From Kocuria rosea subsp. polaris (GTDB lineage Bacteria; Actinomycetota; Actinomycetes; Actinomycetales; Micrococcaceae): a stretch of DNA of 64,000 nucleotides. The stretch spans positions 62,001 to 126,000 of the forward strand of contig MLDA01000009.1 in NCBI GenBank assembly GCA_023896275.1, written 5' to 3'. A program made the translations under genes and the position numbers. The stretch's first letter is position 1; every line of letters starts with the position of its first letter. Below are positions 26,228 through 34,900 of the stretch, in pieces. The notes beneath the pieces were generated by a model. The model was given only the letters and a program-made list of their open reading frames with translations, did no database searches and was not told the origin of the DNA.

Positions 26228-27118
26228 CTAGGAAGGGAACGAGGGTTCGGCCTGGGCGCGGGCGAGCTCCACGAAGGCGAGGGCCGCCGGACTCGGATTG
26301 AAATCGCTCCACGCCAGGTGTTGAACGCGCACCGGACCGTCGGAGAGCGGAATCGTCGCCAGCCCAGCGCGCCCGGCGACGGCGCCCGCGGCAAGCAGGG
26401 CGACGGCCAGGCCCTGCTGCACGAGCCCCAGCATCATGTCGAGCCCGGCCGCCTCGTAGGCCACCTCGCGCCGGACACCGGCGGCGGCGAACGCGGCATC
26501 GGACGGGATCCGACCCGGCGCGCCGGCCGGGAAGTCCACGAACGGCTCGTCGGCGAGGTCGCCCAGGCCCAGGCGTCGTCGTGCCGCCAGCCGGTGATCC
26601 GACGGGACGACGGCGACGAGGCGTTCGCGCGCGAGAACCGCGCTGGCGACGCGGCGCGGAGGCAGGGATTCGGACAGCCCGAGCAGGGCAACGTCGAGGG
26701 AGCCCGCGGCGACGTCGGCCATGAACTCGTCGCTGCCGCCGACGCGCAAGCTGATCCGCACGTCGGGGTGCGCCTCCCGGAACGCGCCCAGCGCGGCGGG
26801 CACGTTGAGGGCGGTGACGGTGGGGATCACCCCGATCGTCAGGGTGCCGCGGAGCCGGCCCGCCGCGGCGGAGGCGTCCGCGACGGCCCGGTCTGCCGCC
26901 TCCAGCGCGGCCCGTGCCGCGGGCAGGAACGCTGCGCCGGCCTGGGTCAGTTCTACCCTGCGGCTGGAGCGCGCAAAGAGCTGAAGGCCGAGCTCGCCCT
27001 CGAGCGCCTTGATCTGGCGGCTGAGGGCCGATTGGACCACGAAGCACCGCTGGGCGGCGCGGGTGAAATTGCGGGTCTCGGCGACGGCCAGGACATAACG
27101 CAACTGCTGGAGTTCCAT
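26228..27118 (-). CDS. LysR-family transcriptional regulator (second LysR/EamA pair)
   Basis: 296 residues from MELQQLRYVLAVAETRNFTR. The LysR helix-turn-helix is FTRAAQRCFVVQSALSRQIKALEGELG (about 18-44), and the effector domain includes LRGTLTIGVIPTVTALNVPAALG. ATG at 27118; an in-frame ATG at 27136 is less typical. It is divergent from an EamA-type exporter (27198) across 79 bp carrying palindromes. The pair has the same layout as the one at 18.4-20.4 kb but not obviously the same sequence, so it is likely an independent export switch. Confidence 0.9.
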   Translation of the reverse strand: MELQQLRYVLAVAETRNFTRAAQRCFVVQSALSRQIKALEGELGLQLFARSSRRVELTQAGAAFLPAARAALEAADRAVADASAAAGRLRGTLTIGVIPTVTALNVPAALGAFREAHPDVRISLRVGGSDEFMADVAAGSLDVALLGLSESLPPRRVASAVLARERLVAVVPSDHRLAARRRLGLGDLADEPFVDFPAGAPGRIPSDAAFAAAGVRREVAYEAAGLDMMLGLVQQGLAVALLAAGAVAGRAGLATIPLSDGPVRVQHLAWSDFNPSPAALAFVELARAQAEPSFPS

Positions 27119-27124
27119 CCAGCA

Positions 27125-27139
27125 ATCATGAATCATGAT
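27125..27139. promoter_or_regulatory. Perfect palindrome (LysR operator candidate)
   Basis: ATCATGA-A-TCATGAT (27125-27139) is a perfect 15-base palindrome around one base. A further TCATGA lies at 27167-27172. Both are in the lysR/eamA gap and form the most likely LysR binding array. Confidence 0.5.
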
Positions 27140-27197
27140 CGATGTGATGACAATTATGTGTTGGACTCATGAATAGTCTCGGCCGCACAGTGGTCTC

Positions 27198-28151
27198 ATG
27201 ACCACCTCGACACCCGTCCCGCCGGCTTCGGCGCTCGCTTCACCGCCGCCATCCGCGCCCGCGGCACCCGGGGCATCCCGCGCCGGGCTGACCCTCCTGA
27301 CCGCCCTGGCGCCGGCCGTGTGGGGCACCACTTACATCGTCACCACCGAGCTCCTCCCCGCCGGGCATCCCCTCTTCGCCGCGTTGATGCGCGCGCTGCC
27401 CGCGGGGATCGTGGCGCTGCTGATCGCCCGCCAGCTACCCGTCGGCGACTGGTGGTGGAAGGCTGCGGTCTTGGGCACGCTCAACATCGGCTTGTTCTTC
27501 CCCCTCCTCTTCCTGACCGCCGAGCGACTTCCGGGCGGCGTCGCCGCCACACTGGGGGCGACCCAGCCCATCCTGATCGTGTTCCTCGCCGTACTGGTCC
27601 TCTCCGAACGCCTCTCGCGCTGGCGGCTGGCGTGGGGCATCGTCGGCGTCGTCGGCGTGGGCCTCGTGGTCCTGGGCCCGAGCGCCGCCCTCGACCCGAT
27701 CGGCGTGGCCGCCGGCATCGCGGGTGCTGCCTCGATGGGCGTCGGCGTCGTCCTCACTAAGCGGTGGGGCCGCCCGCCCGGAGTCAGCGCCGTGGGGTTC
27801 GCCGGCTGGCAGCTCACCGCCGGCGGACTGGTCCTGTTGGCACCCGCGCTCCTGCTCGAGGGCATCCCCACTCGAATCGACGCGCTGGGTGCCGCCGGAT
27901 ACCTCTGGCTGGGCCTCTTCGGCGGCCTGCTCGCCTACACGCTCTGGTTCAGCGGACTGCGCCGGCTTCCGGTCACCGCCACCGCCCTGCTCGGGCTGCT
28001 CTCACCCCTCGTGGCCGCCGCCCTCGGCGCAGTCTTCGCCGACGAGGCCCTCACTCCCGTCCAGCTCGCGGGATTCGCGCTCGCACTCGCGGCGCTGGCC
28101 GCGGGGCAGCTCACCCCCACGCGCGTTTCCATCACGCGACACCCTTCATGA
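27198..28151 (+). CDS. EamA/DMT-family transporter (second pair)
   Basis: 317 residues with ten helices in two EamA units. A Pro/Ala-rich N-terminus (about 28 residues) precedes LLTALAPAVWGTTYIVTTELL. Repeat ends are ATLGATQPILIVFLAVLVLSERLS and TALLGLLSPLVAAALGAVFADEALTPVQ. Probable exporter of an amino acid, nucleobase or other metabolite under control of the divergent LysR. The final four bases overlap a small ORF, suggesting translational coupling. Confidence 0.9.
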   Translation: MTTSTPVPPASALASPPPSAPAAPGASRAGLTLLTALAPAVWGTTYIVTTELLPAGHPLFAALMRALPAGIVALLIARQLPVGDWWWKAAVLGTLNIGLFFPLLFLTAERLPGGVAATLGATQPILIVFLAVLVLSERLSRWRLAWGIVGVVGVGLVVLGPSAALDPIGVAAGIAGAASMGVGVVLTKRWGRPPGVSAVGFAGWQLTAGGLVLLAPALLLEGIPTRIDALGAAGYLWLGLFGGLLAYTLWFSGLRRLPVTATALLGLLSPLVAAALGAVFADEALTPVQLAGFALALAALAAGQLTPTRVSITRHPS

Positions 28152-28321
28152 ACATCGCGCCCATCGGATCCACCAGCAGGATCAGCTACGGCACCGAAGC
28201 CGGACTCGACGGCAGCCACATTGTCCGCGGGGACAACTCGCGCTGTCCCACCGGACGGACATGGCGGCAGGATTGCGAATGCCCGAGGAGCACCATTCTG
28301 CTGGCGCACGGTTGCTGCTAG
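28148..28321 (+). CDS. Small cysteine-rich ORF overlapping the EamA gene (57 aa, tentative)
   Basis: 57 codons. ATG overlaps the EamA stop (ATGA), suggesting coupled translation. Residues begin MNIAPIGSTSRISYGTEAGL and end STILLAHGCC. There are five Cys residues, with a Thr/Ser/Cys-rich C-terminal half (SRCPTGRTWRQDCECPRST). No helix or signal peptide is visible. It could be a small secreted peptide, an RiPP-type precursor or a chance ORF; no modification enzymes are nearby, so the role is open. No separate ribosome binding site is needed if coupled. Confidence 0.3.
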   Translation: MNIAPIGSTSRISYGTEAGLDGSHIVRGDNSRCPTGRTWRQDCECPRSTILLAHGCC

Positions 28322-28390
28322 CCTTCGAATCACCAGCTGACTCAGCATGCAGCACCCGCGCGGAAAACCCGCCGTCCAGGAGGAGAGACC

Positions 28391-28495
28391 ATGTCGAACA
28401 AGACGCCTCACGAGGAAGAGATCGAGCGCGAGCAGAAGGAGCGCGAAGAGGAGCGCCGTCGCCTCGAGGAAGCGGAGAAGCGCCGCCTCGAGTAG
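28391..28495 (+). CDS. Very small charged coiled-coil protein (34 aa)
   Basis: 34 codons from an ATG with an excellent AGGAGAGAC ribosome binding site. The product is nearly all Glu, Arg and Lys, with no aromatic or cysteine residues (MSNKTPHEEEIEREQKEREE to the end RRRLEEAEKRRLE), so it should form a single amphipathic charged alpha-helix. The strong site and fully helical composition make translation likely. It lies between an EamA exporter region and a convergent sugar dehydrogenase. Function unknown. Confidence 0.6.
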   Translation: MSNKTPHEEEIEREQKEREEERRRLEEAEKRRLE

Positions 28496-28523
28496 TTCGG
28501 GTTCCGACCCGCTGCGGACGCAC

Positions 28524-29624
28524 CTAATCCGCGCCGAGGTCGATGCGCAGGACGCGGTCGTCTTCGGCGTCGGGATCGCCCCGCCCGTCGGTGTTGTTCG
28601 TGAGCACCCACAGCGCACCGTCCGGGCCGAGCACCGCGTCCCGTAGGCGCCCGAACTCGCCGACCAGCTGCTCGTCCGCCGCGGCCGGATCGCCCAGCGG
28701 GACCACACGCAGCCGCTCACCGCGCAGATTCGCGATGTAGATCTGCCCGCCGGCGATCGCGATGCCGCTCGGGCTGGCCTCAGCCGGCCGCCACTGCTGG
28801 ACGGGGTCGACGAACTCCTCGCGGCCGGCAGCCCCCTCGACGTCGGGCCATCCGTAGTTGGCACCCGGTTCGACGACGTTCAGTTCGTCCCACGTGTTCT
28901 GACCGAACTCGCTCGCGTACAGCGCGCCGTCGTCGTCCCAGGCCAGCCCCTGGGCGTTGCGGTGCCCCCAGCTGTAGACGAGCGAACCGGGGAACGGGTT
29001 GTCCCCGGGCTCACCGCCGTCGGGCCGCATCCGCAGGATCTTCCCGGCAAGCGAGCCGCGGTCCTGTGCCGCACTCGCCTCACCGGCGTCGCCCGTGGTC
29101 GCGTAGAGCATCCCGTCCGGACCGAACGCGATCCGGCCGCCGTTGTGGTGCTGCGCCGACGGGATGCCGTCGAGAACCGTCTCGGCCGGTCCGAGCACGA
29201 GCGCACGCCCCTCGCCCTCGAGCGAGTAGCGCTCGATCCGGTTGCCCTCCACGCCGGTCGAGCAGGCGTACAGGTGACTGTCGTGGACCGCGATGCCGAG
29301 CAGCCCGCCCTCGACCTCCGGCACGACGCCGGCCACCGTGCCGATGTGGCGCGTGCCGCCGTCGTCGTCCAGCGCGAGAATGCGGGCGGTGTCCCGCTCG
29401 CTGACGAGCGGCACGTCCCCGTGGAACGCGATCGACCACGGGGCGTCCAAGCCGGTCGCGATGGTCTCGACTACGCCGGCCGGGGCCGACGATGTTGCCC
29501 GGGCGGAGGCCGCGCCCGACGCGGTCGACGGGGCGGGCGCGGGGGCGGCGCAGGCCGCCACGGCCAGGACGACGGCGGCCGCGCACACTCCGCGCGCGGC
29601 TCGTCCCTGCCTGCCGTGGTCCAT
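28524..29624 (-). CDS. PQQ-dependent sugar dehydrogenase-type lipoprotein (Asd/GDH-B fold)
   Basis: 366 residues. The signal sequence ends in the lipobox AVAAC (Cys25), followed by a Ser/Ala-rich linker. The beta-propeller starts VVETIATGLDAPWSIAFHGDVPLVSERDTARI, and the motifs EGGLLGIAV, HHNGGRIAFGPDGMLYATTGDAG, SWGHRNAQGLAW and WDELNVVEPGANYGWPDVEG are those of soluble glucose/sorbosone dehydrogenases. It oxidises an extracytoplasmic aldose with PQQ, or acts as a related sugar-binding propeller. A PQQ supply is not encoded here. It ends 28 bp from the convergent small gene. Confidence 0.87.
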   Translation of the reverse strand: MDHGRQGRAARGVCAAAVVLAVAACAAPAPAPSTASGAASARATSSAPAGVVETIATGLDAPWSIAFHGDVPLVSERDTARILALDDDGGTRHIGTVAGVVPEVEGGLLGIAVHDSHLYACSTGVEGNRIERYSLEGEGRALVLGPAETVLDGIPSAQHHNGGRIAFGPDGMLYATTGDAGEASAAQDRGSLAGKILRMRPDGGEPGDNPFPGSLVYSWGHRNAQGLAWDDDGALYASEFGQNTWDELNVVEPGANYGWPDVEGAAGREEFVDPVQQWRPAEASPSGIAIAGGQIYIANLRGERLRVVPLGDPAAADEQLVGEFGRLRDAVLGPDGALWVLTNNTDGRGDPDAEDDRVLRIDLGAD

Positions 29625-29773
29625 GGCACTACCGTACGCCAGGGGTTTTCCTCGGTGTCGGCGAAGAACCTTGGTCTGAAACCGGCAACCGCCGCCGACG
29701 CCCGGGCGCGACGCATTCCGTCGCACGGGGACTCACACGAAACACTGCTTGTCGACGGGTTTGGCCATACAGC

Positions 29774-30208
29774 ATGATTAACGGCGTGACCACAGACTTC
29801 CGCACGCTCCCGAAGCGCCACGCCGCCGCCCTGGCCGCAGGCCTCCTGTCCCTCGCCCTCCTGACCGGCTGCTCCGGCGGAACCGGCGAACCCGGAACCA
29901 CAACGTCGCCCGCGGCGTCGGAAGCCGCCAGCGCGCCCGCCGGCGAGAGCGCGAACGAGACGTTCGCCTACGAGGGCGAGGATGGCAAGACGGCGCTCGA
30001 GCTCCTGCTCGAACACGACCCCGAGGCGGAGGTGTCGGGCGAAGGCGAGAATGCGTTCGTGACCGGCATCAACGGCCGCGTCGCGGACGAGGACGCGAAG
30101 GAATTCTGGGCCCTCTACGTCGACGGCGAATTCGCGCAGGTCGGGGCCGGCTCGCTCGAGACCGAGGACGGCCAGGAGATCCAGTGGAAGCTGGACACGT
30201 TCGAATGA
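29774..30208 (+). CDS. DUF4430-family lipoprotein (transcobalamin-like domain)
   Basis: 144 residues. Basic N-terminus then hydrophobic segment AAALAAGLLSLALLTGC (lipobox Cys33), then a Ser/Thr/Ala linker. The C-terminal domain has FAYEGEDGKTALELLLEHDPEA, FVTGINGRVADEDAKEFWALYVDGEFAQVGAGSLETEDGQEI, the pattern of DUF4430 proteins, which resemble the transcobalamin/intrinsic factor C-terminal domain. An exported ligand-binding role is inferred. Its stop overlaps the next gene's start (ATGA). No ribosome binding site is obvious, so it may be leaderless. Confidence 0.8.
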   Translation: MINGVTTDFRTLPKRHAAALAAGLLSLALLTGCSGGTGEPGTTTSPAASEAASAPAGESANETFAYEGEDGKTALELLLEHDPEAEVSGEGENAFVTGINGRVADEDAKEFWALYVDGEFAQVGAGSLETEDGQEIQWKLDTFE

Positions 30209-30804
30209 CCCCGAACCGGCGGCGCGACCTGAGCATCGAGGACCTCGCGGCGAGGTGGTGGCGTCCCGTCACCGCCGCGCTGCTCGTGGCCGCGGCCATC
30301 GTGTGGCGGCTCGTCAAAAACGACCTCGGCGCCCCGCCGAACCTCGAGCTCTCGACCTTCGCCGCGTTCGCGGCGGCGGGCCTGCTGCGGCACCGCCTCG
30401 CGGCGCTTGCGCCGCTGGCGGTCGTCGCCGTGAGCGACGTCTTCCTGTCCAACTCGTGGATCTTCGTGTTCACGTGGTCGGCATGGCTGCTCATCGGCCT
30501 CGGAGCGCTGTGCACGAAGCACAGCACGGGCGCCCGCCGCGTCGCCACCGCCGTCATCTTCGGCGCGGGCAGCTCGATCGGCTTCTACTTGTGGACCAAC
30601 TTCGGCGTCTGGCTGCAGGGCCGCGGGACCTTCTATCCTGCCGGGCTCGACGGATTGCTCGCGAGCTACGTCGCCGGCCTGCCGTTCCTGCGCACGATGC
30701 TGCTCGGCAACCTGGTGCTCCTGCCGCTCGCGGCCGGCGTCGTGGCGCTGGTCGAGCGCTTCGAGCGCGCGCACGAGGTGAGCACCGCACCTGTCCGCGC
30801 GTAG
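30205..30804 (+). CDS. DUF6580-family integral membrane protein (possible transport component)
   Basis: 199 residues with about five to six helices: WWRPVTAALLVAAAIVWRLVKND, LSTFAAFAAAGLLRHRL, ALAPLAVVAVSDVFLSNSWIFVFTWSAWLLIG, then the FGAGSSIGFYLWTNFGVWLQG segment and LLASYVAGLPFLRTMLLGNLVLLPL. The pattern fits DUF6580 and is reminiscent of the S-components of energy-coupling-factor vitamin transporters. Translationally coupled (4-bp overlap) to the DUF4430 lipoprotein, implying a joint role in uptake or sensing of a small ligand. Confidence 0.8.
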   Translation: MTPNRRRDLSIEDLAARWWRPVTAALLVAAAIVWRLVKNDLGAPPNLELSTFAAFAAAGLLRHRLAALAPLAVVAVSDVFLSNSWIFVFTWSAWLLIGLGALCTKHSTGARRVATAVIFGAGSSIGFYLWTNFGVWLQGRGTFYPAGLDGLLASYVAGLPFLRTMLLGNLVLLPLAAGVVALVERFERAHEVSTAPVRA

Positions 30805-30826
30805 GGCGCCCGGCTACGATCGGGTC

Positions 30827-31927
30827 ATGACCAACCGACTCGAGCAGGTCCTGGAAGAACACGTCGCCCGGGGCACGGCCCCCGGCGCCCTCGCCGCGTT
30901 CGGCACCGCCGACGGACCGACCGAATATATCGCGGCCGGCGACCTGCCCGTGGACGCGATCGTGCGCATCCAGTCGATGACGAAGCCCGTGCTCGCGGTC
31001 GCCACGCTACGGCTCGTCCAGGCCGGGCGGTTGCGGCTCGAAGACTCGGTCGAGCCGTGGCTCCCCGAACTCGCGAACCCCCGGGTTCTGCGCACTCCCG
31101 AATCTCCGCTCGCCGACACCGTCCCCGCCCACGGCCCGATCACGATCCGGCACCTGCTGACCAACACGTCCGGCTTCGGGATGATGACCTCACCCTGCCC
31201 GCTGCAGGAGGCGATGATCGCCAACGGCACCCAAGCGGGCCAGGAGCCGCTCGAACTCGGCGCCCAGGAATGGCTGGACGCGCTAAGTGAGCTGCCGCTC
31301 GCCTTCCAGCCCGGCACCGGCTGGCGGTACCACCACTCCTTCGGCATCCTCGGCATACTGCTCTCGCGCGCGGCCAGCGGGTCCCTCGAGGAACACCTGC
31401 GCCAGGATCTCTTCGAACCGCTCGGCATGGGCGACACCGGATACACCGTCCCGCGGGAGACAGCCCACCGGCTGCCCGCCGCCTACCGGCACGACGACGG
31501 GTCGGAGTTGGTCGAGGTCGAACCGGCGGGTGCGGGGTTCTACGTCGCGCCTGCGCCCTTCGACATCAGCCACTCGGAGCTGGTCTCCACCGCGCGCGAC
31601 TATGCGAGCTTCGCCCGCATGCTCGCCGCCGGCGGCCGCCACGACGGGCACCAGTTCGTCGAGCCGGAGCTGATCGCGGAGATGACCGCCGACCAGGTCT
31701 CGGCAGCGGCCAAGACGCCGGAGAGCTTCTTCCCCGGATTCTGGGACGGCACGGGCTGGGGCTACGGCGTCTCCGTGCAGACCTCGGGCCCGCACGCCGG
31801 CCGGTTCGGCTGGTCGGGCGGCCTGGGCACGACGATGCACGCCGACCCCGACGGGTCGTTCCTGGTCCTGCTCACGCAGGTGGAGATGGGCCCCGAGGTC
31901 ATGGGGCTGTTCGCCGCGGTGCAGTAG
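30827..31927 (+). CDS. Serine hydrolase (class C beta-lactamase/esterase family)
   Basis: 366 residues, no signal peptide. The SxxK motif is SMTK (IQSMTKPVLAVATLRLVQAGRL, about residue 49-52), giving the catalytic Ser and Lys. A Tyr in WRYHHSFGILGILLSRA is the probable third residue, and HAGRFGWSGG the KTG-equivalent near the end. Cytoplasmic members are esterases or peptidases of the Est/EstB type rather than true beta-lactamases, so an esterase is more likely than antibiotic resistance. It is separate from metH and points the other way. Confidence 0.88.
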   Translation: MTNRLEQVLEEHVARGTAPGALAAFGTADGPTEYIAAGDLPVDAIVRIQSMTKPVLAVATLRLVQAGRLRLEDSVEPWLPELANPRVLRTPESPLADTVPAHGPITIRHLLTNTSGFGMMTSPCPLQEAMIANGTQAGQEPLELGAQEWLDALSELPLAFQPGTGWRYHHSFGILGILLSRAASGSLEEHLRQDLFEPLGMGDTGYTVPRETAHRLPAAYRHDDGSELVEVEPAGAGFYVAPAPFDISHSELVSTARDYASFARMLAAGGRHDGHQFVEPELIAEMTADQVSAAAKTPESFFPGFWDGTGWGYGVSVQTSGPHAGRFGWSGGLGTTMHADPDGSFLVLLTQVEMGPEVMGLFAAVQ

Positions 31928-31981
31928 TTCGCGAGCGCCGGGCGTCGGCACCACTTACTCCGTCGACATCCCCTCCGCGGC

Positions 31982-34900
31982 CTACACGGAGAAGTACGTG
32001 GCTTCCGGGTGGTGCAACACAAACGCGTCCGTGGACTGCTCCGGGTGCAGCTGCAGCTCCTCGCTCAGCGTGACGCCCACCCGCTCGGGGCGCAGCAGCT
32101 CGACCACCTTGTGCCGGTCCTCCATGTCCGGGCAGGCCGGGTAACCGAGCGAGAGCCGGCAGCCCCGGTAGTCGAGCTTGAACATGCCGTCGATCTCGGT
32201 CGGATCCTCGCCGGCGAAGCCCAGCTCGTCGCGCACCCGCGAGTGCCAGAACTCCGCCAACGCCTCCGTGAGCTGAACGGACAGCCCGTGCAGCTCCATG
32301 TACTCGCGGTAGCGATTGGCCTCGAAGAGCTTCGCCGTGTGCCCGGAGACCTCGTCGCCGACCGTCGCCAGCTGCACCGGGAAGACGTCGAACTGCCCCG
32401 TCTCCTCCACCCAGGAGCGCGGCCGGATGAAGTCCGCGACGCACAGGTGCCGGTCGCGGCGCTGCCGCGGGAACGTGAAGCGCAACCGCTCGGTGCCCGG
32501 CTCGCCACCGGAGCCGCCGTCGGGCGCCCCGATCCCGCCCATCGTGGCACCGTGGTGGGCGATGACGACGTCGTTCCCCTCCGACCAGGCCGGGAAGTAC
32601 CCGTAGATGACCGTGGGATCCATGATCCGATCCGTGGCGACGCGCTCGAGCCATTCGGCAAGGCGCGGCCGGCCCTCCGTCTCGACGAGCTCCTCGTAGG
32701 ACGCGCCGTCCTTGCCGCGCCCGGGTTTGAGTCCCCACTGGCCCATGAACGTCGCGCGTTCGTCGAGGAACGCAGCGTAGTCGCCGAGCTGGATGCCCTT
32801 GACGATGCGCGTGCCCCAGAACGGCGGCGCCGGCACGGGATTGTCACCTACGACGTCGGAGCGCGCCGGCAGCTCCTCGTCCGGCGTCTGCGTCACGGTC
32901 ACCACGTTGTGCCGCCGCTTCTTCAGCGCTGGAAGTCCCACGGAATCGGGGTCGGCTCCGCGCGCGATGGCGACGAGCGGTTCCATGAGGCGCAGGCCCT
33001 CGAACGCGTCGCGGGCGTAGCGGACGACGCCGGGGAACTGCGAGGCGAGGTCGTCCTCGACGAACGTCCGGGTGAGGGCGGCGCCGCCGAGCAGGATCGG
33101 CCACTTCTCGGCTAGGCCGCGGGAGGCCAGCTCCTCCAGGTTCTCCTTCATCACGACGGTCGACTTCACGAGGAGCCCGGACATGCCGATGACGTCGGCG
33201 TTGTGTTCTTGGGCCGCATCGATCATCGCCGAGATCGGCTGTTTGATGCCGATGTTGATGACCGTATAACCGTTGTTGGTGAGAATGATGTCTACGAGGT
33301 TCTTGCCGATGTCGTGCACGTCCCCGCGCACGGTCGCCAGCACGATCACGCCCTTCGTGGCGTCCTCCTCACCCTCGACGCGCTCCATGTGCGGCTCGAG
33401 CAGCGCGACGGCGGCCTTCATCACCTCCGCGGACTGCAGCACGAACGGCAGCTGCATCTCGCCAGCGCCGAAGAGCTCGCCGACGACCTTCATGCCGCCG
33501 AGCAGGTGCGTGTTCACGATGTCGAGCGCGGCCATCCCGTCGGCGAGCGCCAGATCGATGTCCGCCTCGAGCCCCTTGCGGGCGCCGTCGATGATGCGGC
33601 GCTCGAGCCGCTCCCCCACGGGCAGGGCCTCGAGCTCCGCGGCCCGCTGATCGCGCAGCGCGGCCGAGTCGACCCCGGAGAAGGTCTCTAGCAGGTGGGA
33701 GAGCGGGTCGTGCGTGAGGTTTCCTTCGTCGTCGTACTCCCGCCGGTCCCAGACCAGGTTCTCGGCGGCCTGCCACTGCTCGTCGGGGATCGCGGTGCGC
33801 GGCAGGATCTTCGCCGCGTGCACGATCGCCGAGTCGAGCCCGGCCGCCGTGGCCTCGTGCAGGAACACCGAGTTCAGCACGGTGCGCGCGGCCGGGTTCA
33901 GGCCGAAGGACACGTTGGAGACGCCGAGGGTCGTGTGCACACCCGGGTAGCGGGTGGTGATCCGGCGGATCGCGTCGATCGTCTCAATGGCGTCGCGGCG
34001 CGTCTCCTCCTGGCCGGTCGCGATGGGGAAGGTGAGTGCGTCGACGATGATGTCGTCGACCCGCATCCCCCACTGCTCGACCAGGGTGTCGATGAGGCGC
34101 GAGGCGATGCGCACCTTGCCCTCGGCCGTGCGCGCCTGCCCCTCCTCGTCGATCGTCAGCGCGATGACCGCGGCGCCGTGTTCCTTCACGGCCGGCATAA
34201 TGCGCTGGAAGCGGGACGTGGGGCCGTCACCATCCTCGAAGTTCACGGAGTTCACGACGGCGCGGCCGCCGACGAGTTCGAGCCCGGCCCGGATGACCTC
34301 GGGTTCGGTCGAGTCGATCACGAGCGGCAGCGTGGACGCGCTCGCCAGGCGCGAGACGACCTCGCGCACGTCCGTCACACCGTCGCGTCCCACGTAGTCG
34401 ACGCACACGTCGAGCAGGTGAGCGCCCTCGCGCGTCTGGGCGCGGGCGATGTCGATGATGTCGTCCCACCGGGACTCGAGCAGCGCGTCGCGGAAGGCCT
34501 TGGAGCCGTTGGAATTGGTGCGCTCACCGATCGCGAGGTAAGAGGCCTCCTGGGAGAGGTCGGTGTGCGAGTACAGGGAGGCGACGCCGTTCTGGCGTTC
34601 GGGGGTGCGCTCGGGCAGCTGCTGACCGCGCACGGCCTCGACGACTTGGCGCATGTGCTCCGGCGTCGTGCCGCAGCAGCCGCCGACCAGGCCGAGGCCG
34701 AACTCCTTGACGAACTGTGCGTGCGCGGCCGCGAGCTCGGCCGGCTGGAGCGGGTAGACCGCGCCCTTGGGGCCCAGCTCGGGCAGCCCGGCGTTCGGCA
34801 TGCACACGAGCGGCGTCTCGGAGTGATGCGCGAGCACGCGCAGGTGCTCGCTCATCAGGTCGGGCCCGGTCGCGCAGTTGAGGCCGATGACGTCCACGCC

